This document shows, in pieces, positions 54,599-63,361 of a DNA stretch of 64,000 bases. Both the position numbers and the translations under genes were made by a program. The stretch comes from an uncultured Clostridia bacterium (GTDB lineage: Bacteria > Bacillota > Clostridia > Christensenellales > Borkfalkiaceae): contig CAKQJE010000006.1 in NCBI GenBank assembly GCA_934247225.1, positions 33,894 to 97,893 on the forward strand, read 5' to 3'. Positions within the stretch are counted from its first letter, which is position 1. Each line of letters opens with the position of its first letter. Below the pieces are notes generated by a model that had not been told where the DNA came from, ran no database searches, and saw only the letters and a list, made by a program, of their open reading frames with translations.

Positions 54599-56866
54599 AT
54601 GAAGAAATTGTTTATCATTATTCTTGCTATGGCGTTGGCGGTAGCAACTTTTACGGCGTTCGGCTGTCGAAAACAAGAAGAACCCGAGCGTACTCCGTCC
54701 GCTCACGTTCACGATTACGGCGAGTGGCAAACGGTAGAAGAGGCTACGTTTGAAAAAGACGGACTCGAAGAGCGTTTTTGTAAAGGTTGCAACGAAAGAG
54801 AAACACGCGTAGTGCTGAAAAAAACCGAGCAAACTTATACCATAACGTACGATTTTGACGGCGGAACGATCGACGACGACAAACTTGCCGAAATGCCGAC
54901 CGAATATAAAAATACCGACGACGACATTTATATTTCGTTAAGACCATATAAAAGAAAATCCATATTCAAAGGGTGGTCGGTTGACGACGAAAAACCAATG
55001 AAGAACTATAAAATAACGAGCGGAACGGAGGGAAACCTGATCCTCGTCGCGCGATACGAAACGGATACGAGCGGTTTTTACGATGGCGATGAAATTGACA
55101 TATTGCCACGCATAGTTTCGGGATATTTAGCGGCAACGAACAAGGCGGAATATCTCTATGAAAACAGCGGGGTGACCGGCGACGAAGTAAAGAGTGTGAA
55201 TATATCCTGGATAAAGACGGGATCGGCATACTATAATTTCGAACTTTCGACCGATGAAAATTTTGAAAATACGATATATTCGCAAGAAGGTTTAACCGGG
55301 ACTTCTCTTAACTTGTATAACCTTGTCCCCGATACGTATTATTATCGCATATCAGACAGAACGGGCGAACCGATAAAAGACGATTCTTTTAAGATAGCAA
55401 GCGATATAAGAACGATTTATTGCGGAAACGTCAAAAACGTAAGAGACATGGGTGGCAGAGTGACTGCCGACGGCAAGATAAAGTACGGTCTTATTTACCG
55501 CACGCCCGAAATAGCGGGAGCGGACGATACAGCAAGAAAAACACTCGTAGACGAACTCGGCGTAAAAACCGAAATAGATTTACGTTTTGAAAGCACGACC
55601 GATTCCATAAGCGACAAGATAACGAAGTATAAACTCGGTATTTTGCAGTGGGATTATATATTCCCCGAACTGAACGTCTCAAGACCGACCGATACGCAAG
55701 CGATAAAGAATCTCAAAACGATTTTCGAACTTTTTGCCGTTAAACAAAATTATCCGATAGTATTCCACTGTTCGGCAGGCGCCGACAGAACGGGGACGAT
55801 AGCGTTCTTACTAAACGGACTTTTGGGCGCGTCGTACGAGGATTTAGCCGAAGACTTTGAGATCACCTCGTTTTATTTCGGCGGAAGATGGCGTTCGAAC
55901 ATAACGCTGACCGACGGCAGATGCGCGTTCGACGAAAGCGGAGTTATGCAGGATAATACCGATAACCTTATAGCGTTCGACAGGGCGTACAAACACATAA
56001 TGACGACGTATAAAACGGATAGCGGAACTTTATCCGACGCAATAGCAAACTATCTTAAAACCGTAGTCGGGCTTACCGATTACGATATCTATTCGATTAA
56101 ACATTTGATGCTTGGGTCGCCTGAAAACTCCTATGGTGCGCACAAGTACGGCGATTGGGAAATCGTAAAAAGGGGCAGTTGCATTGAAAACGGAGAAAAA
56201 CGCAGATATTGCGGTTGCGGACTATACGAATCGGAAGTGATTGAAACTATCGGCACTCACGTTTACGGCGAATGGGAAGTGGTTACAGCCGCTACTACGG
56301 AACACGGCGGACTGCGTAAAAGATATTGCGCCTGCGGCGACGAGCAAAGCGAGCCGATACCGAAACTTACCAAAACAGTCTACGATTTTAACGGCACGGA
56401 TATAAACGCAGATGTTACGACCGACGGGATCAACTCCTTTAAGGCAAGCAAAGTTACGGATTTTTCGTCTGTGCCGAGCGGATACGACGGCGATGTGTAT
56501 TCGAAAAGCAGTAATAATCTCGTATGCATAGGAATAGGTTTAGGCGATAAAGCATATAACCTCGACGATCTGCTCGAAATGAAGATAAAACTTATGGTTG
56601 TAAGTGATAAGAAAATGCCGAAGGGAAACGTCAGAATTTACGACGATACGAACAATAAGATTTACGGCGATAAAAATTTCGACAGCGATTTATCGGGCGT
56701 ATACGGCAAATGGATCGAAATCGATTTGTTGCCGCTATTGAAAGATTCCGTCGCTATGACGGATACTCTTACGAAAAACGGCGTTCTGAAAAATTTTTCT
56801 CTGGTCATCAGAACCGGCGTAGACGCGACGGTGTACTTTGATCGACTTACCGTGATATCGAAATAA
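54599..56866 (+). CDS. Secreted tyrosine phosphatase lipoprotein with H-x-x-x-x-W/CxC repeats
   Basis: A 755-residue lipoprotein (lipobox TAFGC near residue 20). Three repeats of the form H-x-Y-G-(E/D)-W ... R-x-C-x-C occur, near residue 30 and twice at 510-590. A fibronectin-like region with KTGSAYYNFELSTDENF precedes the phosphatase domain. That domain has NVRDMGGRVTADGKIKYG and the P-loop HCSAGADRTGT with nucleophile Cys391, as in the LipA-like tyrosine/lipid phosphatases. A C-terminal beta domain follows (VYDFNGTDINADVT). It removes phosphate outside the cell; the substrate is unknown. The start at 54599 has AAGGTGA. Confidence 0.82.
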   Translation: MKKLFIIILAMALAVATFTAFGCRKQEEPERTPSAHVHDYGEWQTVEEATFEKDGLEERFCKGCNERETRVVLKKTEQTYTITYDFDGGTIDDDKLAEMPTEYKNTDDDIYISLRPYKRKSIFKGWSVDDEKPMKNYKITSGTEGNLILVARYETDTSGFYDGDEIDILPRIVSGYLAATNKAEYLYENSGVTGDEVKSVNISWIKTGSAYYNFELSTDENFENTIYSQEGLTGTSLNLYNLVPDTYYYRISDRTGEPIKDDSFKIASDIRTIYCGNVKNVRDMGGRVTADGKIKYGLIYRTPEIAGADDTARKTLVDELGVKTEIDLRFESTTDSISDKITKYKLGILQWDYIFPELNVSRPTDTQAIKNLKTIFELFAVKQNYPIVFHCSAGADRTGTIAFLLNGLLGASYEDLAEDFEITSFYFGGRWRSNITLTDGRCAFDESGVMQDNTDNLIAFDRAYKHIMTTYKTDSGTLSDAIANYLKTVVGLTDYDIYSIKHLMLGSPENSYGAHKYGDWEIVKRGSCIENGEKRRYCGCGLYESEVIETIGTHVYGEWEVVTAATTEHGGLRKRYCACGDEQSEPIPKLTKTVYDFNGTDINADVTTDGINSFKASKVTDFSSVPSGYDGDVYSKSSNNLVCIGIGLGDKAYNLDDLLEMKIKLMVVSDKKMPKGNVRIYDDTNNKIYGDKNFDSDLSGVYGKWIEIDLLPLLKDSVAMTDTLTKNGVLKNFSLVIRTGVDATVYFDRLTVISK

Positions 56867-56927
56867 AATTCAGAAAATATAGAAGATCCGGAATGCGTAT
56901 AATTAATAAAAGTCGGTAGCATAAAGC

Positions 56928-56960
56928 AAAGGGCGAGAAAACATCTCGCCCTTTATTATT
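56928..56960 (+). terminator. Terminator of the phosphatase gene
   Basis: AAAGGGCGAGA pairs with TCTCGCCCTTT, followed by ATTATT. The remaining sequence to 57178 holds the 3' flank of the ATPase, shared with 28207-28307. Confidence 0.85.
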
Positions 56961-57178
56961 CTAAATTTAACACTTAGACCAAAATAACGCTGAAGCCCTT
57001 TCAAATAAAGGGATAAAAGAAAAACCTATTGAAATGTCTTACCATAAAGGTTCAGATTTCAATAGGTTCTTCAGATGTCTGCGTTGCCCGAAATAGCTGT
57101 GTTTACCTGCGATTTCGAGTTTTTTATTTTTTGTTTTTTCGTTTTTTGCTCTTCGTTTTCGAACTGTTCAATTTCAGG

Positions 57179-58981
57179 TCAGACAAGCGATTTCAGATAT
57201 TCTTCTACGTTCCTGTATTCGATTCCGTTTTCCAAAGTCGTATTTTCTCCGCGATAAATAACAACTTTTTTCGTGATTTTCCCGTATCTGAATTCCGTGC
57301 TTTTCAGTTTCTCTTCATCAATCAGATGTCTGTATTGTTCTTTCGTTTGTTCCTTGCTGTGCTTTACTTCGTAAATTTCGCAAGTCGCGTTTGCACTGTC
57401 CGCAACAACCATATCGAATTCGCCGACGGCAAACTGAAGCTGAAAAACCTGCTTTTTCGGATTTGCAATCTTCGTTTCGAGCAACACGATGTCTTCCATC
57501 ATTCTGCCCTTTATATCGCTTAAAATCCGCTCGATAACGGCATTCCTTTCTTCTATGGAAAGCTCCTGAAACTCCCCGTCTTCAAGCAACGATTGCACCA
57601 GTTCTTTTGCTTGCGAATATCTCATTCCCGGTTGAGTAAAAACGGTTTTGAAGTTCTTTTCACGCCCGACAGGCAACGTTTGAATATCGATATCCACGGT
57701 TAAATCCAAAGCGTCGAGATACTCTTTTATTTCTCTTCTATGCTCTTCCGAAATCGTTACGGTCTGCTCTTCTCTGTTTCTGATTTCGAGCAGATTTTTA
57801 AGCCGCTTAGTAAATTCTTCTTTGTCGATTCTGTCAAGAATATCGTTCGAGTTCTGCCTGTCGTTTCGCAAATTCTTTGCCGAAACGCCCAAATCGTGCG
57901 ACATAAAATCTTTCGTCAGAACATCTAAAGTGAAACGATGGTTGACGTCTTCCACAACGCGATTTATCGCGCTCGTCAGCTCGTTTTTCTCATACAGATC
58001 ATAGAGGGCGCGAAAATGCCCGCCGTATTGATAGCACTTAAGAGAATGCTGAATATTTTTTGCTATCGCGCTGTCGACGTATTCGTCAACGCTTTTCTTG
58101 TTTGCGAACGTAGATTTTTCGTTATAATGAACCCCGCCGAGACTCATCGTTCCGCCGTAACAAATATATTCGTCGATACCCTTTACTCCGAGAACTTCTT
58201 CAAATTCTCTGTACGGAATAAATGTAGTATGAAGAAAAATACAACGGTCATATAACTGCTCGTCTTCGGAAAAGAAGAATCCGAGCGAATCCGTACCCGA
58301 TAACACGATTTTCATTCCGCAAGCGGCAAATATATCCGAAAAAAGCGCAGCCCCTTCGATAAAATCTTCGATAAGCGTTACTTCGTCGATAAACACATAT
58401 TTGTATCCGCCGTTCATCAGATATTTTAAGTCCTGATTTATATCGCTTAAACCGATTCCCGCGCCGACCTGAATAAATGCCGTTTTTGAAAAATCTTCGT
58501 CGTTCATTTCGGCTATAACCTGACGTATGAGCGTAGTTTTGCCCGTGCGCCTTAATCCGTAAAGAATAAAAACTCTGTCGCGAACATCTCCGTAAACATA
58601 ATCGCAAATATTCTTATAAAGATTTCTCTTTCTGTAATTTGCGACTGTCCGAACATATTTTTTTAAGTTTTCTCCGAGCATTACGTCGGTTTTGAAAACG
58701 TGCTTTTCTTCTTCCTTTTTCTCTGTTTTCTGCGGTTTGGGAAGCATAAAAGTAAGTTCTTTTTCGCGTTTTTGAAGTTCGCGTCTACGCTCTATTTTTG
58801 CACGCAATTCTTCGGCAAGTTCGTCATCGACATATTTACTTTTCTTTTTGCCGTTTTCCGTCCATTGAAGATACTGCTTCGTTTTTCCGTTAATCGTCTT
58901 TTTCGAGATATACCCTATCGGCAATTCGGATATTTCCTGCCTGATCTTCGATAATTCGTTTTCAAGTTCTTTATTATCCAT
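57179..58981 (-). CDS. DUF6788-AAA ATPase, partner of a HEPN gene
   Basis: A 600-residue protein. Residues 15-75 resemble DUF6788 (GYISKKTINGKTKQYLQW and a coiled coil), often found at the start of mobile-element ATPases. Walker A is GLRRTGKTT (142-150), Walker B YKYVFIDEVT (near 195), with VLSGTDSLGFFF as sensor. The C-terminus is a nuclease-like fold (AVGEFDMVVADS, then CEIYEVKHS). The start at 58981 has GGAGGAC upstream. It follows the HEPN gene by 18 bases. A remnant of its 3' end exists at 28308. Confidence 0.85.
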   Translation of the reverse strand: MDNKELENELSKIRQEISELPIGYISKKTINGKTKQYLQWTENGKKKSKYVDDELAEELRAKIERRRELQKREKELTFMLPKPQKTEKKEEEKHVFKTDVMLGENLKKYVRTVANYRKRNLYKNICDYVYGDVRDRVFILYGLRRTGKTTLIRQVIAEMNDEDFSKTAFIQVGAGIGLSDINQDLKYLMNGGYKYVFIDEVTLIEDFIEGAALFSDIFAACGMKIVLSGTDSLGFFFSEDEQLYDRCIFLHTTFIPYREFEEVLGVKGIDEYICYGGTMSLGGVHYNEKSTFANKKSVDEYVDSAIAKNIQHSLKCYQYGGHFRALYDLYEKNELTSAINRVVEDVNHRFTLDVLTKDFMSHDLGVSAKNLRNDRQNSNDILDRIDKEEFTKRLKNLLEIRNREEQTVTISEEHRREIKEYLDALDLTVDIDIQTLPVGREKNFKTVFTQPGMRYSQAKELVQSLLEDGEFQELSIEERNAVIERILSDIKGRMMEDIVLLETKIANPKKQVFQLQFAVGEFDMVVADSANATCEIYEVKHSKEQTKEQYRHLIDEEKLKSTEFRYGKITKKVVIYRGENTTLENGIEYRNVEEYLKSLV

Positions 58982-58999
58982 TGCGTCCTCCGTCAAATA

Positions 59000-59506
59000 T
59001 CAGTCAAAAACTCTGTAATCAAATAAATCATTTAAGAACTTTATACAGCGTTCAAACTCGTCAAATGTAATTGATTTTGCATACTTCTGCCAATCCAAAT
59101 CTATGTGCGCATAGAATTTATCCCGAGCTGATTTTAGATTATGTATAGTATCTTCATTTTCTGTTTCGAAGTTTCTGATTTCTTGCATTTTATTTCCAAA
59201 ATTCTTGTGTATCGAAATCTGATTATTCCGCCCCTCTATTAACAAAGCCGATAAATAATTGATTATAAGCATTGTCCTCGCTTCCGTTGTGGATTCTCGA
59301 TCCAAATACTTATACAGCGTCTCTTTAAATGACACCTTTTCGTCTGAAGAAAGATTCATATAATTCTGAGATGATATTTCGATACTATCCTTTTCAAGAA
59401 CATTATTTTCCCACATTAAAGGAGGGGTATTTTTTAACTCCTTGAAACAAAAGTTGATTCGGCTTAGAGCTGAAATTTGCAAGGTTTTTATCCTTTCGTC
59501 AACCAT
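59000..59506 (-). CDS. HEPN-domain protein (AbiU2-like)
   Basis: A 168-residue all-helical protein. The RX5H motif of HEPN ribonucleases is in SARDKFYAHID (Arg128, His134), after a helix of the sort seen in AbiU2 proteins. HEPN proteins cleave RNA in toxin-antitoxin and abortive-infection systems. A GAGGAGG site precedes the start. The gene is between the RNase III-like gene (81 bases upstream) and the ATPase gene (18 bases downstream). Confidence 0.65.
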   Translation of the reverse strand: MVDERIKTLQISALSRINFCFKELKNTPPLMWENNVLEKDSIEISSQNYMNLSSDEKVSFKETLYKYLDRESTTEARTMLIINYLSALLIEGRNNQISIHKNFGNKMQEIRNFETENEDTIHNLKSARDKFYAHIDLDWQKYAKSITFDEFERCIKFLNDLFDYRVFD

Positions 59507-59587
59507 ATTACCTCCTCACATCTGCATTTTCATGCGCCATATATTTTTCTGTATTGTACATAAAAGTTGTTTTCATCTATATAAGCT

Positions 59588-60088
59588 TCATATATCTTCA
59601 AAAGTTGATACATTTGCCACATACTTATCCCATATCTGATCGATAGTATCAAACACGCATTTTTTGTCAATTATAGATATAAAGCCGATGACGGCTTCAA
59701 TTGCCGTTGCATATGCTTTTTTATTCTCGTTTTCATTATTTGAACTCAAATCATTATTTCGAGCGAACAAAACATCTTTTAATACTTGCTCACCTACAAT
59801 ATTTAACTCTTTATTTTGTAAGACATCCTTTTTTTTATTCAAGTCATCCGCTGTTAAACTATCTTCATAAAATTTCAGCATAATATAAGCTGCACATATG
59901 GCATCGCCAACTGTTGCCAATGCCCTATGATCACCTATCTCTTTATGAAATTTATCGTTAAATTCCTTTGCGTATTGAGGCATCGTCAACGATCTTACCG
60001 CCAAATCAACATATTTATCAGAAATATCTATTTGTAGTTCATCATAAAACTCACGCGTTTTTTCAACCATTTCATCGTATGTAAGCAT
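59588..60088 (-). CDS. RNase III-domain protein, Mini-III-like
   Basis: A 166-residue protein with only an RNase III fold. LATVGDAICAAYI (Asp62) and ATAIEAVIGFI (Glu131) match the two catalytic segments of Mini-ribonuclease III (LAYIGDA and TALEALIGYL type), while the full RNase III glutamates and the double-stranded RNA-binding domain are absent. Mini-III matures 23S rRNA in Bacillus. Here it is next to HEPN and ATPase genes, which suggests a different RNA-processing role. It has a consensus promoter overlapped by an inverted repeat. Confidence 0.75.
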   Translation of the reverse strand: MLTYDEMVEKTREFYDELQIDISDKYVDLAVRSLTMPQYAKEFNDKFHKEIGDHRALATVGDAICAAYIMLKFYEDSLTADDLNKKKDVLQNKELNIVGEQVLKDVLFARNNDLSSNNENENKKAYATAIEAVIGFISIIDKKCVFDTIDQIWDKYVANVSTFEDI

Positions 60089-60121
60089 TTTTTATCCCCT
60101 TTGTCTTTTAATTACATCATC

Positions 60122-60158
60122 ATTATAACCCCTTTCTTTAATTTTGTCAAGGGGTTAT
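60122..60158 (-). promoter_or_regulatory. Promoter and operator of the RNase/HEPN/ATPase cassette
   Basis: TTGACA and TATAAT are separated by 17 bases on the minus strand. A perfect ten-base inverted repeat (ATAACCCCTT with AAGGGGTTAT, 60125-60158) covers the spacer and overlaps both boxes, and a third half-site (AGGGGTTAT) follows at 60160. A repressor site is likely. Confidence 0.8.
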
Positions 60159-60246
60159 TAGGGGTTATGTTGTCGAATTATGATAACAAAACACAATTTT
60201 GCCGAAAAGCATTCAAGCGACTACGAATTTGTAGCCGCTTTTTACG

Positions 60247-61524
60247 TTATTTATCTGCCAATTTTATGTCGTCAATATCAAACCAAGTAGCGTTTTTGAT
60301 AACCGCTTCCGCATTACCGTCGCTTAATTGAACGAAGTTTATTACGTCGTCTTTCGGGAATCCGCCGTACCAATAACGCCACCCCATATCGTTATTCGGA
60401 ATAATTCCGAGATCGTCGTTTCCGAGCAGTTTATCTACTATTTGCCCGGCGTGTCCGAGAAGAACGGGAACGCCTTTATCTTTCATCGCGTTATACATAC
60501 GCACGACTTCCGTCGTCAGACAATGCGTTCCGCCGGAAAGATAAAACCAATATCCGCCGTCCCAAAACAAATATAAATGAATCATCGTATGCGTATGCCC
60601 GCAAGAGATTTCCCACATGTGCGACGGATTTTCTATCTCCCATTTTTCTTGCGTACTTAACTTAAACCACTTATCGAAGTCATCTGGAGAGTTCTCGTCA
60701 AGTAAACTCATTCCGCCGTCCCGCTCATCACCGTAACGCCTAAACATTTCTTTAGGCAACTTTCCGTCTAATTCCTTATATCCCGCAGCAGCATAGCAGT
60801 AAGAACACACTTCGTAATATTTTCCTGAAGACATGCGCTCATAACGCCCCGATGCTTTTGTCGCAAACAGGTCATTTTCCTTTTTTACATGCTTTATAAG
60901 TTTATCTATTTCCTTTTCCTTTAACCCGTCCCGATCGTTTCTTTTGCTTTTGGGGACAATCCGCCAATAGAGCGCGCGGTTGATAAATCCTTTTCGGTTT
61001 TCGTACGGCAACTCATTTTTAACATAATCGTTATATACGCCTTGTTTCAACATTTCGACGGTATCGGCAACCATTTGACTTAAAAATTCAAGTATTCTGT
61101 CTAACCGAGAATCCGGAAAGAAATCCCCTTTCATCTCCGGACTTCGGCGCACAAGCACGGTGTCGTCAAGAAAAATCACAACGTAACCGTTTTCATTGAT
61201 AACGCCTATTTTAAACCATACTCTCTTCCTCGAAAATTCTTCCTTCATATCCTTTTGGAATTTCTCTTCGGTACAATCTTCGGCATCGTAGTATTTATTG
61301 AATTTTATGTATTGTTTCAACGTCCCTCTCGGTACGGAAAACCAAAACTCCCAACGCTTATCGGGATAAGTCGGCTTGATTTTTTCTATTTCGCCGAGCA
61401 AATTATTCATTGACTTCAACCCTGCCTCTGTCAATGCTATATCGTTATGGTCCAATTTGTTGGCATGATAGATATACTTATATAAATCAACTTCGGAAGC
61501 CGACATTCTTATTTGCTTGTCCAT
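60247..61524 (-). CDS. Protein of unknown function
   Basis: A 425-residue soluble protein I do not recognise. Visible features are a charged N-terminal half, VCSYCYAAAGYKELDG near residue 250 with paired cysteines, and an aromatic-rich C-terminus (SCGHTHTMIHLYLFWDGGYW; NNDMGWRYWYGG) with several histidines. The start at 61524 has GGAGAG eight bases upstream and overlaps the phosphoesterase gene by 38 bases. It may function with that enzyme. Confidence 0.7.
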   Translation of the reverse strand: MDKQIRMSASEVDLYKYIYHANKLDHNDIALTEAGLKSMNNLLGEIEKIKPTYPDKRWEFWFSVPRGTLKQYIKFNKYYDAEDCTEEKFQKDMKEEFSRKRVWFKIGVINENGYVVIFLDDTVLVRRSPEMKGDFFPDSRLDRILEFLSQMVADTVEMLKQGVYNDYVKNELPYENRKGFINRALYWRIVPKSKRNDRDGLKEKEIDKLIKHVKKENDLFATKASGRYERMSSGKYYEVCSYCYAAAGYKELDGKLPKEMFRRYGDERDGGMSLLDENSPDDFDKWFKLSTQEKWEIENPSHMWEISCGHTHTMIHLYLFWDGGYWFYLSGGTHCLTTEVVRMYNAMKDKGVPVLLGHAGQIVDKLLGNDDLGIIPNNDMGWRYWYGGFPKDDVINFVQLSDGNAEAVIKNATWFDIDDIKLADK

Positions 61525-62095
61525 ATGCTTTTCTCTCCAAAATTTCATCCAAAGTAACGGGAGTATAATTCCAATACATACACCCGACGTTGTAAATTTT
61601 TAAATCGTAACCTTTTTCATTCAGTTCGGTTGTAATTCTAATCTCTTCCGCAGCTTCTTCCGTAAGATGCGAATGCCCGTGCAGATGAATTGCCTGATAC
61701 CTATGCCCGTTATAAAACGGAATAAAATAATGGCTTAAAATACACCTCCGCGTTGTTCCGTCTTCCAAGGTTACACATATATCGTCGTAATCTTTTATGC
61801 CGGCAAGCGCTTTCTTTGCCGCCGCGTTATGTAAAAATCGGTCGTGGTTGCCTTTTATCAGAATAATCTGTCCGTTCAATCTTCTGATTATGCTTACAGC
61901 TTCGTTTGTTGCCGCTTTCCAAATAAAATCGCCCAAAACGTAGACAATATCGCCTTTTCCTACCTTAGCGTTCCAACGTTTTATCATTTCCTCGTCCATT
62001 TCTTCCACCGTATTAAAAGGTCTGTTATCAAACCGTATCACGTTTTCGTGTCCGAAATGTAAATCGCTCGTAAAAAATATTTTCTGTGTTTCCAT
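61487..62095 (-). CDS. Calcineurin-like metallophosphoesterase
   Basis: A 202-residue single-domain phosphoesterase with all metal motifs: TSDLHFGHENVI, YVLGDFIW, LIKGNHDRFL, LSHYF and IHLHGHSH. Such small enzymes hydrolyse nucleotides or other phosphoesters; the exact substrate is unknown. ATG 62095 with GGAGAC upstream is preferred. It overlaps the unknown gene downstream and partly the small frame 62028-62231. Confidence 0.9.
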   Translation of the reverse strand: METQKIFFTSDLHFGHENVIRFDNRPFNTVEEMDEEMIKRWNAKVGKGDIVYVLGDFIWKAATNEAVSIIRRLNGQIILIKGNHDRFLHNAAAKKALAGIKDYDDICVTLEDGTTRRCILSHYFIPFYNGHRYQAIHLHGHSHLTEEAAEEIRITTELNEKGYDLKIYNVGCMYWNYTPVTLDEILERKAYGQANKNVGFRS

Positions 62096-62231
62096 TAACC
62101 GTCTCCGAATATATCGTCGCAACCTGATCCCATTTCAAAAAAAATTCCGTCTTTTGTCCAGTTGTTTCGTCCTTATGGGAAAGCTTTAAGCCTTTGCCGT
62201 CCGCCCATATTTCATACTCCGAAGAACTCAT
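62028..62231 (-). CDS. Small hypothetical protein
   Basis: A 67-codon frame overlapping the regulator gene by 20 bases and the phosphoesterase gene by 68. The segment EIWADGKGLKLSHKDETTG looks like a real beta-rich protein. The last 20 residues lie inside the phosphoesterase gene. Uncertain. Confidence 0.35.
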   Translation of the reverse strand: MSSSEYEIWADGKGLKLSHKDETTGQKTEFFLKWDQVATIYSETVNGNTENIFYERFTFRTRKRDTV

Positions 62232-62670
62232 CCCTTATAGCATAAAAGATATTCTCGTTCGTGCTTTTAGTCGTATTAAACCGCACGATATTACTTTGCA
62301 GAAGTTCGGCGCGATGGCTACCGCCAAGATCGGCAATTTTATCTAAAAGAATTTCAGTTTTACTCGGAGTAATAAAACTTGACGCCTGAACCGCATCCAT
62401 CAATATACGCAACTCGGGAACATCGAAACTCCTGTCTGCTACACAATAACAATTCGGCTTACCCGGAGATTTTTCGCATAAAACTTCGTATCCGAAACTA
62501 TTCAAAACTTCTATATCTTTATATAAAGTCCGACGATCGCAAACAATTCCCATTTTATCAAGCTTCTCTATCAATTCAGACGTACCGATATAATGATCCT
62601 CATCTGAATCCTGCCGTAAAATTTCAAGCAGTTTTATGAGTTTAATCTTATAAGCATTCTCTTGGCGCAT
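62212..62670 (-). CDS. WYL-type transcriptional regulator lacking the WYL domain
   Basis: A 152-residue protein with an N-terminal winged helix-turn-helix (KLIKLLEILRQDSDEDHYIG, CDRRTLYKDIEVLNSFGYEV). The linker typical of WYL regulators follows (ELRILMDAVQASSFITPSKT, then HRAELLQSNIV). It stops at IFYAIRDEFFGV, just where the WYL domain should start (full length is about 300). Either truncated or functional as a short regulator of the genes downstream. Confidence 0.75.
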   Translation of the reverse strand: MRQENAYKIKLIKLLEILRQDSDEDHYIGTSELIEKLDKMGIVCDRRTLYKDIEVLNSFGYEVLCEKSPGKPNCYCVADRSFDVPELRILMDAVQASSFITPSKTEILLDKIADLGGSHRAELLQSNIVRFNTTKSTNENIFYAIRDEFFGV

Positions 62671-62712
62671 CTATTTTTACCTACACCTCTCCCGAGTTTA
62701 TACCTATAGTAT

Positions 62713-62987
62713 ACCAGACAAGAATAATACGAACCATGCCAAAACGCCGCAATTTCCGTGCTTTTTGGCAAATTCTCGTTTGAAGTACGTCAAGTACATC
62801 TGCACTCGCCTTTATCAAAAATCATCGAAAATATCGGTGTTTTGGTTGCGCGCAAGTCTAACGGCGTATTTTTAGGCTAAGACAAGGCGTGCGAACGGGT
62901 TAATACTTGACGTATAAGCCGCGAGCAGAACGAAGTATTAGTCAAAAATCCGCCGTTAGACCATGGTTCGTTTTATTTTCGTCTGGT
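62713..62987 (+). mobile_element. Structured inverted-repeat element, short form, copy B
   Basis: 275 bp, ends ACCAGACAAGAATAATACG and CGTTTTATTTTCGTCTGGT, AT on both sides. Two hairpins as in copy A (arms GCCAAAACGCCG and GTCTAACGGCG). It is intergenic, between the regulator gene and the rRNA operon end. Confidence 0.85.
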
Positions 62988-63294
62988 ATAACATATTTGA
63001 TAACATTTGTAAAGAACAAGGTGTACAAGATTGCAGACACCTATATGTATAAAATAAGCGCAACCGAACCGGCGCGCTTCAAATAACACCTACAAGAAAT
63101 TTAACTCAAAAAAAATTTTTTTGGATAGCCCTAAAATGTAGGGCAAACCTCCTTAAAAAAATCAAAAAATATGGATGTTGTAAGTTCAAACCTTGTTTTT
63201 CTCAAAAAACGCCAAAAATCAGCAATGAAAATGGCATGGTCAACTTACATATTTTAACCTTAGAAAAAGCCTCAAAAACGCTCAAAAACATATA
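62988..63294. other. AT-rich region downstream of the rRNA operon
   Basis: No gene seen. A small hairpin GCCCTAAAATGTAGGGC lies near 63130, and 63179-63216 is the 38-base sequence also found at 31726-31763. Confidence 0.5.
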
Positions 63295-63332
63295 AAAAAG
63301 AGCCAAAAACAAGCTTTTTTGACTCTTTTTTG
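63295..63332 (-). terminator. Terminator of the rRNA operon
   Basis: On the minus strand GAGTCAAAAA pairs with TTTTTGGCTC, followed by TTTTTT. A second stem (GACCGAA / TTCGGTC) lies before it, after the tRNA-Asn gene. Confidence 0.88.
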
Positions 63333-63361
63333 ACCGAATCAGTAATTTCGGTCAACGTAGA

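Noticed and set aside
57029..57523. Plus-strand protein-coding frame with long open reading
   Set aside because: It is antisense to the ATPase gene; its repeated appearance at 28191 is due to the duplicated ATPase end.
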